64,000 nt of DNA from contig NTHE01000027.1 of the NCBI GenBank assembly GCA_002551355.1, forward strand, positions 1 to 64,000. Direction: 5' to 3'. Source of the DNA: Streptomyces sp. man185. GTDB lineage: Bacteria > Actinomycetota > Actinomycetes > Streptomycetales > Streptomycetaceae. The position numbers and the translations under genes are program-made. A model generated the notes under the pieces. The model was not told where the DNA came from. It saw only the letters and a list, made by a program, of their open reading frames with translations, and ran no database searches. Positions 15,679-24,285 of this stretch are shown here, one piece after another (the stretch's first letter is position 1; the number at the start of each line of letters is the position of its first letter).

Positions 15679-16653
15679 TCAGGCCTCCGGAGCTTCGAAC
15701 TTGGACGTGCGCTGCATTCCGGCGGCCCGGCCCTTGCCCGCGATGACCAGGGCCATCTTGCGGCTGGCCTCGTCGATCATCTCGTCGCCGAGCATCGCGG
15801 AGCCCTTCTTGCCGCCCTCCTCCGAGGTGCACCAGTCATAGGCGTCGAGGATCAGCTCGGCGTGGTCGTAGTCCTCCTGCGAGGGCGAGAACACCTCGTT
15901 CGCCGCGTCGACCTGGCCCGGGTGCAGTACCCACTTGCCGTCGAAGCCGAGGGCCGCGGCGCGGCCGGCCACCTCGCGGTAGGCGTCCACGTCACGGATC
16001 TGGAGGAACGGGCCGTCGATCGCCTGGAGGTCGTGGGTGCGGGCCGCCATCAGGATGCGCATCAGGATGTAGTGGTAGGCGTCCGCCGGGTAGCCGGGCG
16101 GCTGCTGGCCGACGACCAGGGTCTTCATGTTGATCGAGGCCATGAAGTCGGCCGGTCCGAAGATCAGGGTCTCCAGACGCGGCGAGGCGGCGGCGATCTC
16201 GTCGATGTTCACCAGGCCCTTGGCGTTCTCGATCTGCGCCTCGACGCCGATCTTCCCGATCTCGAAGCCCATCGTCTTCTCGATCTGGGTCAGCAGCAGG
16301 TCCAGCGCCACGACCTGCTGGGCGTCCTGGACCTTCGGCAGCATGATGCAGTCCAGGTTCGGACCCGCCCCCTCGACGACCGTGATGACGTCCCGGTAGG
16401 TCCAGTGCGTCGTCCAGTCGTTGACCCGCACGACCCGGGTCTTGCCGCTCCAGTCACCGTTGTTCAGCGCGTCCACGATGTGGTGGCGGGCGCCCTCCTT
16501 GGCGAGGGGTGCACAGGCGTCCTCCAGGTCCAGGAAGACCTGGTCGGCCGGGAGGCCCTGGGCCTTCTCCAGGAAGCGCGGGTTGGAGCCCGGCACGGCC
16601 AGGCACGAACGCCGGGGGCGCAGCCGGTTCACGGGGGTGGTGGGCGTGGTCAT
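15679..16653 (-). CDS. mcl: CitE-like lyase, probably beta-methylmalyl-CoA/malyl-CoA lyase
   Basis: A 324-residue TIM-barrel lyase of the HpcH/HpaI-CitE family. Landmarks are RRSCLAVPGSNPRFLEKA (about 14-31), DQVFLDLEDACAP (about 37-49, metal/catalytic acid), CIMLPKVQD (about 101-109), the second metal site in GVEAQIENAKG (about 136-146) and LIFGPADFMASI (about 163-174). In the ethylmalonyl-CoA pathway it cleaves beta-methylmalyl-CoA to glyoxylate and propionyl-CoA, and often condenses glyoxylate with acetyl-CoA to malyl-CoA. The ATG at 16651-16653 overlaps the stop of the mutase gene (ATGA), so the two are coupled. Open frame continues upstream without coding character. Confidence 0.92.
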   Translation of the reverse strand: MTTPTTPVNRLRPRRSCLAVPGSNPRFLEKAQGLPADQVFLDLEDACAPLAKEGARHHIVDALNNGDWSGKTRVVRVNDWTTHWTYRDVITVVEGAGPNLDCIMLPKVQDAQQVVALDLLLTQIEKTMGFEIGKIGVEAQIENAKGLVNIDEIAAASPRLETLIFGPADFMASINMKTLVVGQQPPGYPADAYHYILMRILMAARTHDLQAIDGPFLQIRDVDAYREVAGRAAALGFDGKWVLHPGQVDAANEVFSPSQEDYDHAELILDAYDWCTSEEGGKKGSAMLGDEMIDEASRKMALVIAGKGRAAGMQRTSKFEAPEA

Positions 16654-18662
16654 GCGGGGACCTCCAGAGGGTCGAGCTTGTTCGCTTTCCGGATCTCGTC
16701 GACGATACGGCCGATGATCTCGGTGATGCCGAAGTCCTTCGGGGTGAAGACGGCGGCCACTCCGGCTTCGATGAGCGCGGCGGCGTCGGCCGGCGGGATG
16801 ATGCCGCCCGCGATCACCGGAATGTCCGGCGCCCCGGCCTCGCGCAGCCGGTGCAGTACGTCGGGCACCAGCTCCGCGTGCGAGCCGGAGAGGATGGAGA
16901 GGCCCACGCAGTGCACGTCCTCGGCGAGCGCGGCGTCGGTGATCTGCTCGGGCGTCAGCCGGATCCCCTGGTAGACCACCTCGAACCCGGCGTCCCTGGC
17001 CCGTACGGCGATCTGCTCGGCCCCGTTGGAGTGCCCGTCCAGGCCCGGTTTGCCGACCAGCAGGCGCAGCCGTCCCACCCCCAGGTCGGCGGCGGTGCGG
17101 GTGACCTTCTCGCGGACCAGGGCGAGCGTGCTGCCCGGCTCGGCGGTGACCGCGACCGGGGCCGAGGAGACCCCGGTGGGCGCGCGGAACTCGCCGAAGA
17201 CGTCCCGCAGCGCCCAGGACCACTCGCCGGTGGTGACGCCCGCGCGGGCGCACTCGACGGTGGCTTCCATCATGTTCTCGGTGCCCGCCGCGGCTTTCTT
17301 CAGCGCGGCCAGCGCCTCGGAGGCGCGCGCCTCGTCGCGGTTGTCCCGCCACTCGTGCAGGGCTGCGACGACCCGGGCCTCGTTCTCGGGGTCGACCGTC
17401 ATGATCGCGCCGTCGAGGTCGGAGGTGAGCGGGTTGGGCTCGGTGGACTCGTAGATGTTGACGCCGACGATCTTCTCCTCGCCGCCCTCGATCCGGGCCC
17501 GCCGGGCCGCGTGCGAGGAGACCAGCTCGGACTTGAGATAGCCGGACTCGACGGCCGCCATCGCGCCGCCCATCTGCTGGATCCGGTCGATCTCCGCGAG
17601 TGACTCCTCGACCAGGGCGTCCACCTTGGCCTCGACGACGTGCGAACCGGCGAAGATGTCCTCGTACTCCAGCAGATCGCTCTCGTGGGCAAGCACCTGC
17701 TGGATCCGCAGCGACCACTGCTGGTCCCAGGGCCGGGGCAGCCCCAGCGCCTCGTTCCAGGCGGGCAGCTGCACCGCGCGGGCGCGGGCGTCCTTGGAGA
17801 GGGTGACGGCCAGCATCTCCAGGACGATGCGCTGGACGTTGTTCTCCGGCTGCGCCTCGGTCAGGCCGAGGGAGTTGACCTGCACGCCGTAGCGGAAGCG
17901 GCGCTGCTTGGGGTTGGTGATGCCGTACCGCTCCCGGGTGACGCGGTCCCAGATGCGGCCGAAGGCGCGCATCTTGCACATCTCCTCGATGAAGCGGACG
18001 CCCGCGTTCACGAAGAACGAGATGCGGGCGACCACGTCACCGAACTTCTCCTCGGGCACCTGGCCCGAGTCGCGGACCGCGTCGAGCACCGCGATGGCGG
18101 TCGACATGGCGTACGCGATCTCCTGGACCGGGGTGGCCCCCGCCTCCTGGAGGTGGTAGCTGCAGATGTTGATCGGGTTCCACTTGGGGATGCGGTTGAC
18201 CGTGTACGTGATCATGTCCGTGGTCAGCCGCAGCGAGGGCACCGGCGGGAAGACGTGCGTCCCGCGCGAGAGGTACTCCTTCACGATGTCGTTCTGCGTG
18301 GTCCCCTGGAGCTTGGTGGGGTCGGCCCCCTGCTCCTCCGCGACCACCTGGTAGAGCGCCAGCAGCCACATGGCGGTCGCGTTGATCGTCATCGAGGTGT
18401 TCATCTGCTCCAGGGGGATGTCCTGGAACAGCCGCCGCATGTCACCGAGGTGCGAGACGGGAACACCGACACGGCCCACCTCGCCGCGGGCGAGGATGTG
18501 GTCCGGGTCGTATCCGGTCTGCGTCGGCAGATCGAAGGCGACCGAGAGACCCGTCTGGCCCTTGGCGAGGTTGCGGCGGTACAGCTCGTTGGACGCCTCG
18601 GCGGTCGAGTGACCGGCGTACGTCCGCATGAGCCAGGGCCGGTCCTTCTGACGTTCGTTCAT
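16650..18662 (-). CDS. ecm: Ethylmalonyl-CoA mutase (B12-dependent, MeaA family)
   Basis: A 670-residue coenzyme-B12 mutase in a single chain. The N-terminal 500 residues are the acyl-CoA-binding TIM barrel, with RTYAGHSTAEASNELYRRNL (about 13-32), AFDLPTQTGYDPDH (about 42-55) and GTTQNDIVKEYLSRGTHVFP (about 119-138). After a short linker comes the cobalamin domain with DGHSNG (Asp542, His544, Gly547; DXHXXG motif), SILSGSHAELV and AGGIIP. It rearranges ethylmalonyl-CoA to methylsuccinyl-CoA, the step after Ccr. The length and single-chain form fit MeaA/Ecm rather than methylmalonyl-CoA mutase, which has two subunits in Streptomyces. It begins nine bases after ccr and overlaps the lyase start. 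Confidence 0.94.
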   Translation of the reverse strand: MNERQKDRPWLMRTYAGHSTAEASNELYRRNLAKGQTGLSVAFDLPTQTGYDPDHILARGEVGRVGVPVSHLGDMRRLFQDIPLEQMNTSMTINATAMWLLALYQVVAEEQGADPTKLQGTTQNDIVKEYLSRGTHVFPPVPSLRLTTDMITYTVNRIPKWNPINICSYHLQEAGATPVQEIAYAMSTAIAVLDAVRDSGQVPEEKFGDVVARISFFVNAGVRFIEEMCKMRAFGRIWDRVTRERYGITNPKQRRFRYGVQVNSLGLTEAQPENNVQRIVLEMLAVTLSKDARARAVQLPAWNEALGLPRPWDQQWSLRIQQVLAHESDLLEYEDIFAGSHVVEAKVDALVEESLAEIDRIQQMGGAMAAVESGYLKSELVSSHAARRARIEGGEEKIVGVNIYESTEPNPLTSDLDGAIMTVDPENEARVVAALHEWRDNRDEARASEALAALKKAAAGTENMMEATVECARAGVTTGEWSWALRDVFGEFRAPTGVSSAPVAVTAEPGSTLALVREKVTRTAADLGVGRLRLLVGKPGLDGHSNGAEQIAVRARDAGFEVVYQGIRLTPEQITDAALAEDVHCVGLSILSGSHAELVPDVLHRLREAGAPDIPVIAGGIIPPADAAALIEAGVAAVFTPKDFGITEIIGRIVDEIRKANKLDPLEVPA

Positions 18663-18671
18663 CGGAGAACC

Positions 18672-20009
18672 TCAGACGTTGCGGAAGCGGTTGATGGCGT
18701 CGATGTGCTGCTCGCGCAGTTCCTGGTCGCGGACGCCGAGCCCTTCGCGGGGGGCCAGCGCGAGGACGCCGACCTTGCCCTGGTGCAGGTTGCGGTGGAC
18801 GTCGTACGCGGCCTGGCCGGTGTCCTCCAGGGAGTACGTCTTGGAGAGCGTCGGGTGGATCTTGCCCTTGGCGATCAGGCGGTTGGCCTCCCACGCCTCG
18901 CGGTAGTTGGCGAAGTGGGAGCCGATGATGCGCTTGAGGGACATCCACAGGTAGCGGTTGTCGTACTCGTGCATGTAGCCCGAGGTGGAGGCGCAGGTGG
19001 TGATCGTGCCGCCCTTGCGGGTGACGTAGACCGAGGCGCCGAAGGTCTCGCGGCCGGGGTGCTCGAAGACGATGTCGATGTCCTCGCCGCCGGTGAACTC
19101 GCGGATGCGCTTGCCGAAGCGCTTCCACTCCCTGGGGTCCTGGGTGCGCTCGTCCTTCCAGAACTTGTAACCCTCGGCATTGCGGTCGATGACCGCCTCC
19201 GCACCCATCTTCCGGCAGATGTCGGCCTTCTCCGGGCTGGAGACGACGCAGATCGGGTTGGCGCCGCCGGCCAGCGCGAACTGGGTCGCGTAGGAGCCGA
19301 GTCCGCCGCTGGCGCCCCAGATCAGCACGTTGTCGCCCTGCTTCATGCCCGCGCCGTTGCGCGAGACGAGCTGGCGGTACGCGGTCGAGTTGACCAGGCC
19401 CGGAGCCGCGGCCTCCTCCCAGCTGAGGTGCTTCGGCTTCGGCATCAGCTGGTTGGACTTGACGAGGGCGATCTCCGCCAGGCCGCCGAAGTTCGTCTCG
19501 AAGCCCCAGATGCGCTGCTCGGGGTCGAGCATCGTGTCGTTGTGGCCGTCGGAGGACTCCAGCTCGACCGACAGGCAGTGCGCGACGACCTCGTCGCCCG
19601 GGTTCCAGGCGTTCACGCCGGGGCCGGTGCGCAGGACGACGCCCGCGAGGTCGGAGCCGATGACGTGGTACGGCAGGTCGTGCCGCTTGGTCAGCTCGCT
19701 GAGCTTCCCGTACCGCTCCAGGAAGCTGAACGTCGACACCGGCTCGAAGATCGAGGTCCAGACGGAGTTGTAGTTCACCGAACTGGCCATCACGGCGACG
19801 AGGGCCTCGCCGGGGCCGAGTTCGGGGACCGGGACGTCGTCCAGGTGGATCGACTTGCGGGGGTCCTTGTCACGGGATTCGAGCCCCGCGAACATCTCCG
19901 CCTCGTCCTTGTGCACGGTGATCGCGCGGTAGGACTCGGGGAGGGACAGGGCCGCGAAGTCCGCGGCGGTGCTGTCCTGCGACTGAATCGCGTCCAGGAT
20001 TTCCTTCAC
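18672..20009 (-). CDS. ccr: Crotonyl-CoA carboxylase/reductase
   Basis: A 445-residue medium-chain dehydrogenase that carboxylates and reduces crotonyl-CoA with CO2 and NADPH to (2S)-ethylmalonyl-CoA. The nucleotide-binding motif is GASGGLGSYATQFA (232-245), preceded by VIGSDLAGVV (117-126). All four residues described as the CO2-binding set in the Kitasatospora setae enzyme are present at the same numbers: Asn81, Phe170, Glu171 and His365. This makes a carboxylating enzyme, not a simple reductase, nearly certain. The GTG at 20007-20009 follows a CGGAGG ribosome site. It is the first gene of the pathway operon ccr-ecm-mcl-mch-mcd, behind a promoter at 20239-20267 and a leader of about 220 bases. 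Its product also supplies ethylmalonyl-CoA for polyketide extension in streptomycetes. Confidence 0.97.
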   Translation of the reverse strand: MKEILDAIQSQDSTAADFAALSLPESYRAITVHKDEAEMFAGLESRDKDPRKSIHLDDVPVPELGPGEALVAVMASSVNYNSVWTSIFEPVSTFSFLERYGKLSELTKRHDLPYHVIGSDLAGVVLRTGPGVNAWNPGDEVVAHCLSVELESSDGHNDTMLDPEQRIWGFETNFGGLAEIALVKSNQLMPKPKHLSWEEAAAPGLVNSTAYRQLVSRNGAGMKQGDNVLIWGASGGLGSYATQFALAGGANPICVVSSPEKADICRKMGAEAVIDRNAEGYKFWKDERTQDPREWKRFGKRIREFTGGEDIDIVFEHPGRETFGASVYVTRKGGTITTCASTSGYMHEYDNRYLWMSLKRIIGSHFANYREAWEANRLIAKGKIHPTLSKTYSLEDTGQAAYDVHRNLHQGKVGVLALAPREGLGVRDQELREQHIDAINRFRNV

Positions 20010-20365
20010 GGTGTTGCCTCCGGTGATGCGGCGTCGAGGGAACGCTTGAGGGGCCCTGCTGGCAGGGAGAGCGGTGCGGTGTGGAGGTGTTGCCGTCGGT
20101 TCGGCAGGTGGAGCTCGGCTTTGCTCGGTGGAGCAGAAGGGTGCCTGTGACGCAGGCGTCCGGGCGCGCAGCACGGTGGTTGCGGGGACAGCCGGCGTAC
20201 GTGTGAGGTCTCAGCACGCCGGCCGCCCGGACACCTTCAACGTATGGCACTCCGTGACACCTGACAAGGCACCCAGTGCCAACAATTTCTCTCACTTGTC
20301 ATCTCGTGGGCACGCATGAGCAACACGATGGGCGTTAGGAGACGTTCTGTCCTGCTGGCAGGCGG
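20010..20365. other. Upstream region of the ccr operon
   Basis: About 356 bases between the ccr start and the stop of the GNAT gene, both on the minus strand. It holds the promoter at 20239-20267 and, below it, a leader of roughly 220 bases for which I see no coding frame with codon bias. GGCACT and AGTGCC at about 20246-20280 flank the -35 box as a loose inverted repeat. No riboswitch fold that I recognise. Confidence 0.55.
20239..20267 (-). promoter_or_regulatory. Vegetative-type promoter for the ccr operon
   Basis: On the minus strand: -35 TTGTCA (20262-20267), exactly 17 bases spacer, -10 TACGTT (20239-20244). Both fit the HrdB-type consensus (TTGAC, TANNNT). The predicted start near 20232 gives a 5' leader of about 220 bases before the ccr GTG. 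Confidence 0.6.
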
Positions 20366-21157
20366 TCAGCGGACCCCTCGGTACACATACGGCGTCGTCG
20401 TGCCGAGCGCCGTGAAGCCGAGCCGGGCCAGGATCGGGGCCGACATCCCGCTCGCGTCGACCTGGAGGTAGCGGTAGCCGCGCGCGGTGGCGATCCGGGC
20501 CCGGTGGGCGACCAGGGCCCGGTAGAGGCCCCTGCCCCGCCACCCGGCGACCGTCCCACCGCCCCAGAGCCCGGCGAAGCCGGTCCCCGGATACAGCTCC
20601 ATACGGGCCGAGCTGACCGGCTCCCCGCCCGCCATGACGACGAGCGCCACGAAGTCGTCGGGGGCCTCCGCCAGCCGCTTCACGACCTGGTGCAGGAGGC
20701 GGGTCCCGTCCGCGCCGAACGCCCGCTCATGGGCCAGCGCCATCAGCTCCGCCCCCGCCGCGTCCGTCACGGGGCGCAGTGTGACGCCCTCCGGCAGCGC
20801 GACCGGCCCGGTCAGCAGCCCTGCGGGGGCCACCAGCAGGGTCTCCGACGGCTCCGGCACGAATCCGGCTGCCCGCAGCCGGTCGCCCAGATCGGCCGGC
20901 CGGTCGCGGGAGTAGAGCTTCCACTCGAATTCCTGGTGGCCGAGCGCGCCGAAGTGCTCGATCTGCGCCGCGATCGCCGCGTCGGCCCCCTCCGCGTCCA
21001 GCTCCGGGGACGACCAGACGACCCCGTTCCAGTCGTCGGGCCCGCCGACCCGGCGTACGACGGGTCCGGCGCGCTCGACCCGCACGTCCGGGCCGTCGGG
21101 GCGGGCCCCCTCGCGCATCGTTCGGTCGTACAGGGCGTGTACTTCGTCGGTTCTCAT
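20366..21157 (-). CDS. GNAT-family N-acetyltransferase
   Basis: A 263-residue protein. The C-terminal half has the GNAT acetyl-CoA-binding pattern: WRGRGLYRALVAHRARIATA (about 218-237, the R/QXXGXG/A-type loop) and the later strand YLQVDASGMSAPILARLGF (about 241-259), typical of acetyltransferases ending in a tyrosine-containing helix. The N-terminal 120 residues look like a second, degenerate GNAT-type half. The substrate cannot be predicted. The ATG at 21155-21157 has only a weak ribosome site. It is 76 bases downstream of the TetR gene on the same strand, possibly cotranscribed. Confidence 0.82.
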   Translation of the reverse strand: MRTDEVHALYDRTMREGARPDGPDVRVERAGPVVRRVGGPDDWNGVVWSSPELDAEGADAAIAAQIEHFGALGHQEFEWKLYSRDRPADLGDRLRAAGFVPEPSETLLVAPAGLLTGPVALPEGVTLRPVTDAAGAELMALAHERAFGADGTRLLHQVVKRLAEAPDDFVALVVMAGGEPVSSARMELYPGTGFAGLWGGGTVAGWRGRGLYRALVAHRARIATARGYRYLQVDASGMSAPILARLGFTALGTTTPYVYRGVR

Positions 21158-21233
21158 GGCCGGAACCCCACCACGGGGCCGCGGCCGTCGCGAACGGATT
21201 ACGGCCCCGCCCGTGCGGGGCCCGCGTCCGGCC

Positions 21234-22052
21234 TCAGCGCTCCTTGAGGGCCTGCTGGATCGTCCGCATGACCTCGTCCAGCGGGGCGTCCGTACGCGCC
21301 ACCGCGACGAGCACCTCGCCGTCCGCGGCCACCGACGCGGCCGGGGCCCGCTCGGGCTCGGCCCCCGCCGTCCGGCCGGCCCCGATGCCCGTGCCGAAGG
21401 TGTCGCGCACGATGGCGAAGGCCCGGTCGAGCTGGGCCTCGACATCGCCCTGGCCGCCCGCCCGCAGCCAGCGGCGCAGCACATGGTTGTGCGCGGTGAC
21501 GACGGCGGACGCGGCGACCTCCGCGAGCAGCGGGTCGTCGTTGCCCACGTGGTGGTCGCGCTCGTCGAAGTGGCCCAGGAGATAGCGGGTGAACAGCCGC
21601 TCGTAGCGGGCCACCGACGCGATCTCGGCCTCCCGGAGGGTCGGCACCTCGCGGGTCAGTTTGTAACGGGCCACGGAGACGGCGGGCTTGGCCGCGTACA
21701 TCTTCATGACTTCCTTGATGCCGCGGCAGACGGTGTCGAGCGGGTGCTCGTGCGCTGGGGCGGCGTTCAGGACGGCCTCGGCCCTGACGAGGGTGTCGTC
21801 GTGGTCCGGGAAGATGGCCTCTTCCTTGGAGCGGAAGTGGCGGAAGAACGTCCGCCGGGCGACGCCCGCGGCGCCCGCGATCTCGTCGACGGTGGTCGCC
21901 TCGTAGCCCTTCGTGGCGAAGAGCTCCATCGCGGCGGCGGCCAGCTCACGGCGCATCTTGAGCCGTTGGGCGGCGGCGCGGGTTCCCGCGGTGGTGGCCT
22001 CCGGGGCGTCGGTCGCGGCGGTGGCACGGGGTGACTTGGCGGGCTGGGACAT
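21234..22052 (-). CDS. TetR-family transcriptional regulator
   Basis: A 272-residue repressor-type protein. The DNA-binding helix-turn-helix is at about residues 34-80: RRELAAAAMELFATKGYEAT, then TVDEIAGAAGVARRTFFRHF with the conserved FFRHF recognition helix end, followed by SKEEAIFPDHDD. An unstructured alanine/threonine-rich N-terminus of about 30 residues and a long, acidic C-terminal helical ligand domain complete it. It lies between the 3-hydroxyacyl-CoA dehydrogenase gene and the ethylmalonyl-CoA pathway, all on the same strand, so an acyl-CoA ligand and control of one of these units is plausible but unproven. The start at 22050-22052 lacks a clear ribosome site; an in-frame ATG 18 bases upstream is the alternative. 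Confidence 0.88.
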   Translation of the reverse strand: MSQPAKSPRATAATDAPEATTAGTRAAAQRLKMRRELAAAAMELFATKGYEATTVDEIAGAAGVARRTFFRHFRSKEEAIFPDHDDTLVRAEAVLNAAPAHEHPLDTVCRGIKEVMKMYAAKPAVSVARYKLTREVPTLREAEIASVARYERLFTRYLLGHFDERDHHVGNDDPLLAEVAASAVVTAHNHVLRRWLRAGGQGDVEAQLDRAFAIVRDTFGTGIGAGRTAGAEPERAPAASVAADGEVLVAVARTDAPLDEVMRTIQQALKER

Positions 22053-22093
22053 GGCATGAACGTAACGCATCGGTGCAGGAGAGCGCGCCTGCG

Positions 22094-22129
22094 GGGGCGG
22101 GCCGCCGGAGGGTCCCAGCAGCCCGCCCC
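22094..22129 (-). terminator. Possible hairpin after the 3-hydroxyacyl-CoA dehydrogenase gene
   Basis: A 9-base perfect stem (22094-22102 with 22121-22129) with an 18-base loop, 15 bases past the stop on the minus strand. The long loop makes this only a moderate candidate. Confidence 0.35.
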
Positions 22130-22143
22130 ACCCGGCTCCCGGG

Positions 22144-23925
22144 TCAGCGACGGGCATATTCGCGGAAGCCGCGCCCCGTCTTGCGGCCGAGGCAGCCCGC
22201 GGCGACCAGGTGCTCCAGCAGCGGCGCGGGCGCCAGGCCCGGGTCGCGGAACTCCTGGTGCAGCACCTTCTCGATGGCCAGCGAGACGTCCAGGCCCACC
22301 ACGTCGAGCAGTTCGAACGGGCCCATCGGGTAGCCGCCGCCCAGCTTCATCGCCGCGTCGATGTCGTCCAGCGAGGCGTAGTGCTCCTCGACCATCTTGA
22401 TCGCGTTGTTGAGGTACGGGAACAGCAGCGCGTTCACGATGAACCCGGCCCGGTCCCCGCAGTCGACCGGGTGCTTGCGGATCTTCGCGCACACCGCACG
22501 GACCGTGGCGTGCACGTCGTCGGCGGTCAGAACGGTGCGGACCACCTCGACCAGCTTCATCGCGGGAGCCGGGTTGAAGAAGTGCATCCCGATGACGTCC
22601 TCGGGGCGCCCGGTCGCTCGGGCGATGGCGACGACCGGCAGCGAGGACGTGGTGGTGGCGAGCACCGCGCCCGGCCGGCAGACCTTGTCCAGGGCGGCGA
22701 ACAGCTGCTGCTTGATCTCCAGGTCCTCGGCGACCGCCTCGACGGCGAGGTCGACCTCCGCGAACGCCTCCAGCGAACCGGCCGCCGTGATCCGCGCCAG
22801 CGTCTCGTCCCGGGCCTCGGCGGTCAGCCGCCCCTTGGACACCGAACGCTCCAGCGACTTCGCGATCCGGCCCTTGGCGACGTCCGCCTTCTCCTGGGTC
22901 CTGGCCGCCAGGACCACGCCGTAGCCGGCCTTCGCGAAGACCTCCGCGATCCCGGACGCCATCGTCCCGGAGCCCGCGACCCCGACGGACGCCACCTCGC
23001 GCCCGGCCCCGGCCGTGCTCTCCGCCGCCGGGGTCAGCGCGTCGGGCACCACGGCCTGGCCGCCCGGGGCGTCGTACGTGTAGAAACCGCGCCCGGCCTT
23101 GCGCCCGGTCAGGCCCGCGCTGCTGAGCTGCCCGAGGACGGGGGCCGGGGCGTGCAGCCGGTCGTGGGAAGCGGAGTACATCGCCTCCAGGACCGTACGG
23201 GCGGTGTCGATGCCGATCAGGTCGAGCAGGGCGAGCGGGCCCATCGGCAGCCCGCAGCCCAGCTTCATCGCGGCGTCGATGTCCTCGCGGGAGGCGTAGT
23301 TCGCCTCGTACATCGCGGCGGCCTGGTTGAGGTAGCCGAACAGCAGCCCGTCCGCGACGAACCCGGGCCGGTCGCCGACGGCGACGGGCTCCTTGCCCAG
23401 CTCGCGGGCCAGCTTGGTGACGGCCTCGACGGCGGGCGGCGCGGTCAGCACCGAGGAGACCACCTCGACGAGCTTCATCGCGGGCGCCGGGTTGAAGAAG
23501 TGCAGGCCGAGCACGCGCTCGGGGTGCTGGGACTCGGCGGCCAGCCGGGTCACCGACAGGGCGTTGGTGCCGGTGGCCAGGATCGCGGTGGGGGAGACGA
23601 CCGCGTCGAGGTCCCGGAACACCTGCTGCTTGATCTCGTACGACTCGGGCACCACCTCGATGACCAGCTCGGCATCGGCGGCGGCCCGGAGGCTGTCCCC
23701 GGTACGGAACCGGGCGAGCGCGGCGGCCCGGTCCTGCTCGGTGATCCGCCCGCGGCCCACGGCCCGTGCGGTGGACGCTTCGAGGGAGGCGACGGCGCCG
23801 AGGGCGGCCGCCTCGCTGACGTCGATGCCGATGACCTCGCGGCCCGCCAGGGCCAGGACCTCGGCGATGCCGGTGCCCATGGTGCCGAGGCCGACGACGG
23901 CGATGGTGGAGAGAGGGGTGTCCAT
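22144..23925 (-). CDS. Fused double 3-hydroxyacyl-CoA dehydrogenase
   Basis: A 593-residue protein made of two complete 3-hydroxyacyl-CoA dehydrogenase units (about 1-288 and 312-593), each with a Rossmann domain and a C-terminal helical domain. NAD motifs are GLGTMG (12-17) and GSGTMA (318-323); both units contain the identical stretch HFFNPAPAMKLVEVV and DDIDAAMKLG-like helices. Only the second unit has all expected catalytic positions: SS in ATTTSSL, His, and Asn in GFIVNALL. The first reads GTNALS and GFVADGLL there. The likely job is oxidation of 3-hydroxybutyryl-CoA or reduction of acetoacetyl-CoA, supplying crotonyl-CoA precursors for the ccr pathway. The ATG at 23923-23925 has GGAG nearby; the longer upstream frame lacks codon bias. 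Confidence 0.92.
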   Translation of the reverse strand: MDTPLSTIAVVGLGTMGTGIAEVLALAGREVIGIDVSEAAALGAVASLEASTARAVGRGRITEQDRAAALARFRTGDSLRAAADAELVIEVVPESYEIKQQVFRDLDAVVSPTAILATGTNALSVTRLAAESQHPERVLGLHFFNPAPAMKLVEVVSSVLTAPPAVEAVTKLARELGKEPVAVGDRPGFVADGLLFGYLNQAAAMYEANYASREDIDAAMKLGCGLPMGPLALLDLIGIDTARTVLEAMYSASHDRLHAPAPVLGQLSSAGLTGRKAGRGFYTYDAPGGQAVVPDALTPAAESTAGAGREVASVGVAGSGTMASGIAEVFAKAGYGVVLAARTQEKADVAKGRIAKSLERSVSKGRLTAEARDETLARITAAGSLEAFAEVDLAVEAVAEDLEIKQQLFAALDKVCRPGAVLATTTSSLPVVAIARATGRPEDVIGMHFFNPAPAMKLVEVVRTVLTADDVHATVRAVCAKIRKHPVDCGDRAGFIVNALLFPYLNNAIKMVEEHYASLDDIDAAMKLGGGYPMGPFELLDVVGLDVSLAIEKVLHQEFRDPGLAPAPLLEHLVAAGCLGRKTGRGFREYARR

Positions 23926-24285
23926 CACGGGACTCCAGGGTGAGTGACGACTGTGGGAGCACGGCGCGCGCGGCGATGAGGGAGCGGCGCGTGGCGTGCG
24001 GAAGCTGCGTGTCGTGGAGCACGGGGCCGAGGCGCGAAGAGCGCGCGCCCGGCCGTGAGGGGTGACGGACTCTGTCCCGAAGTCGCGTCGCACGGAAAGC
24101 CGAACCGACAAGCACTCCGGATGGCTGCGTCACCAGGCCACCGGAGCCTGCGGGGAGTGTGCCCCGCTCAGATGAGACTAACCGGCGAGTAACGAGCGCG
24201 CCACCCCTGGATTCGTGTGCCCTGGGCCACACGGACTCCGTCGACCGGCCCCGCACGGAGCGTGTCCGTCGATACGCTGAGCGTC
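23926..24285. other. Divergent promoter region
   Basis: About 360 bases between the dehydrogenase (leftward) and the HEAT-repeat gene (rightward). It contains a small GCGGGG/CCCCGC inverted repeat near 24151-24170 and somewhat AT-richer DNA at 24172-24200, but I cannot identify a convincing promoter or operator. Confidence 0.4.

Noticed and set aside
15679-17979. Upstream extension of the CitE-like gene as one 766-residue protein
   Set aside because: The N-terminal part is out-of-frame reading of ecm, with low-complexity Arg/Gly/Pro content.
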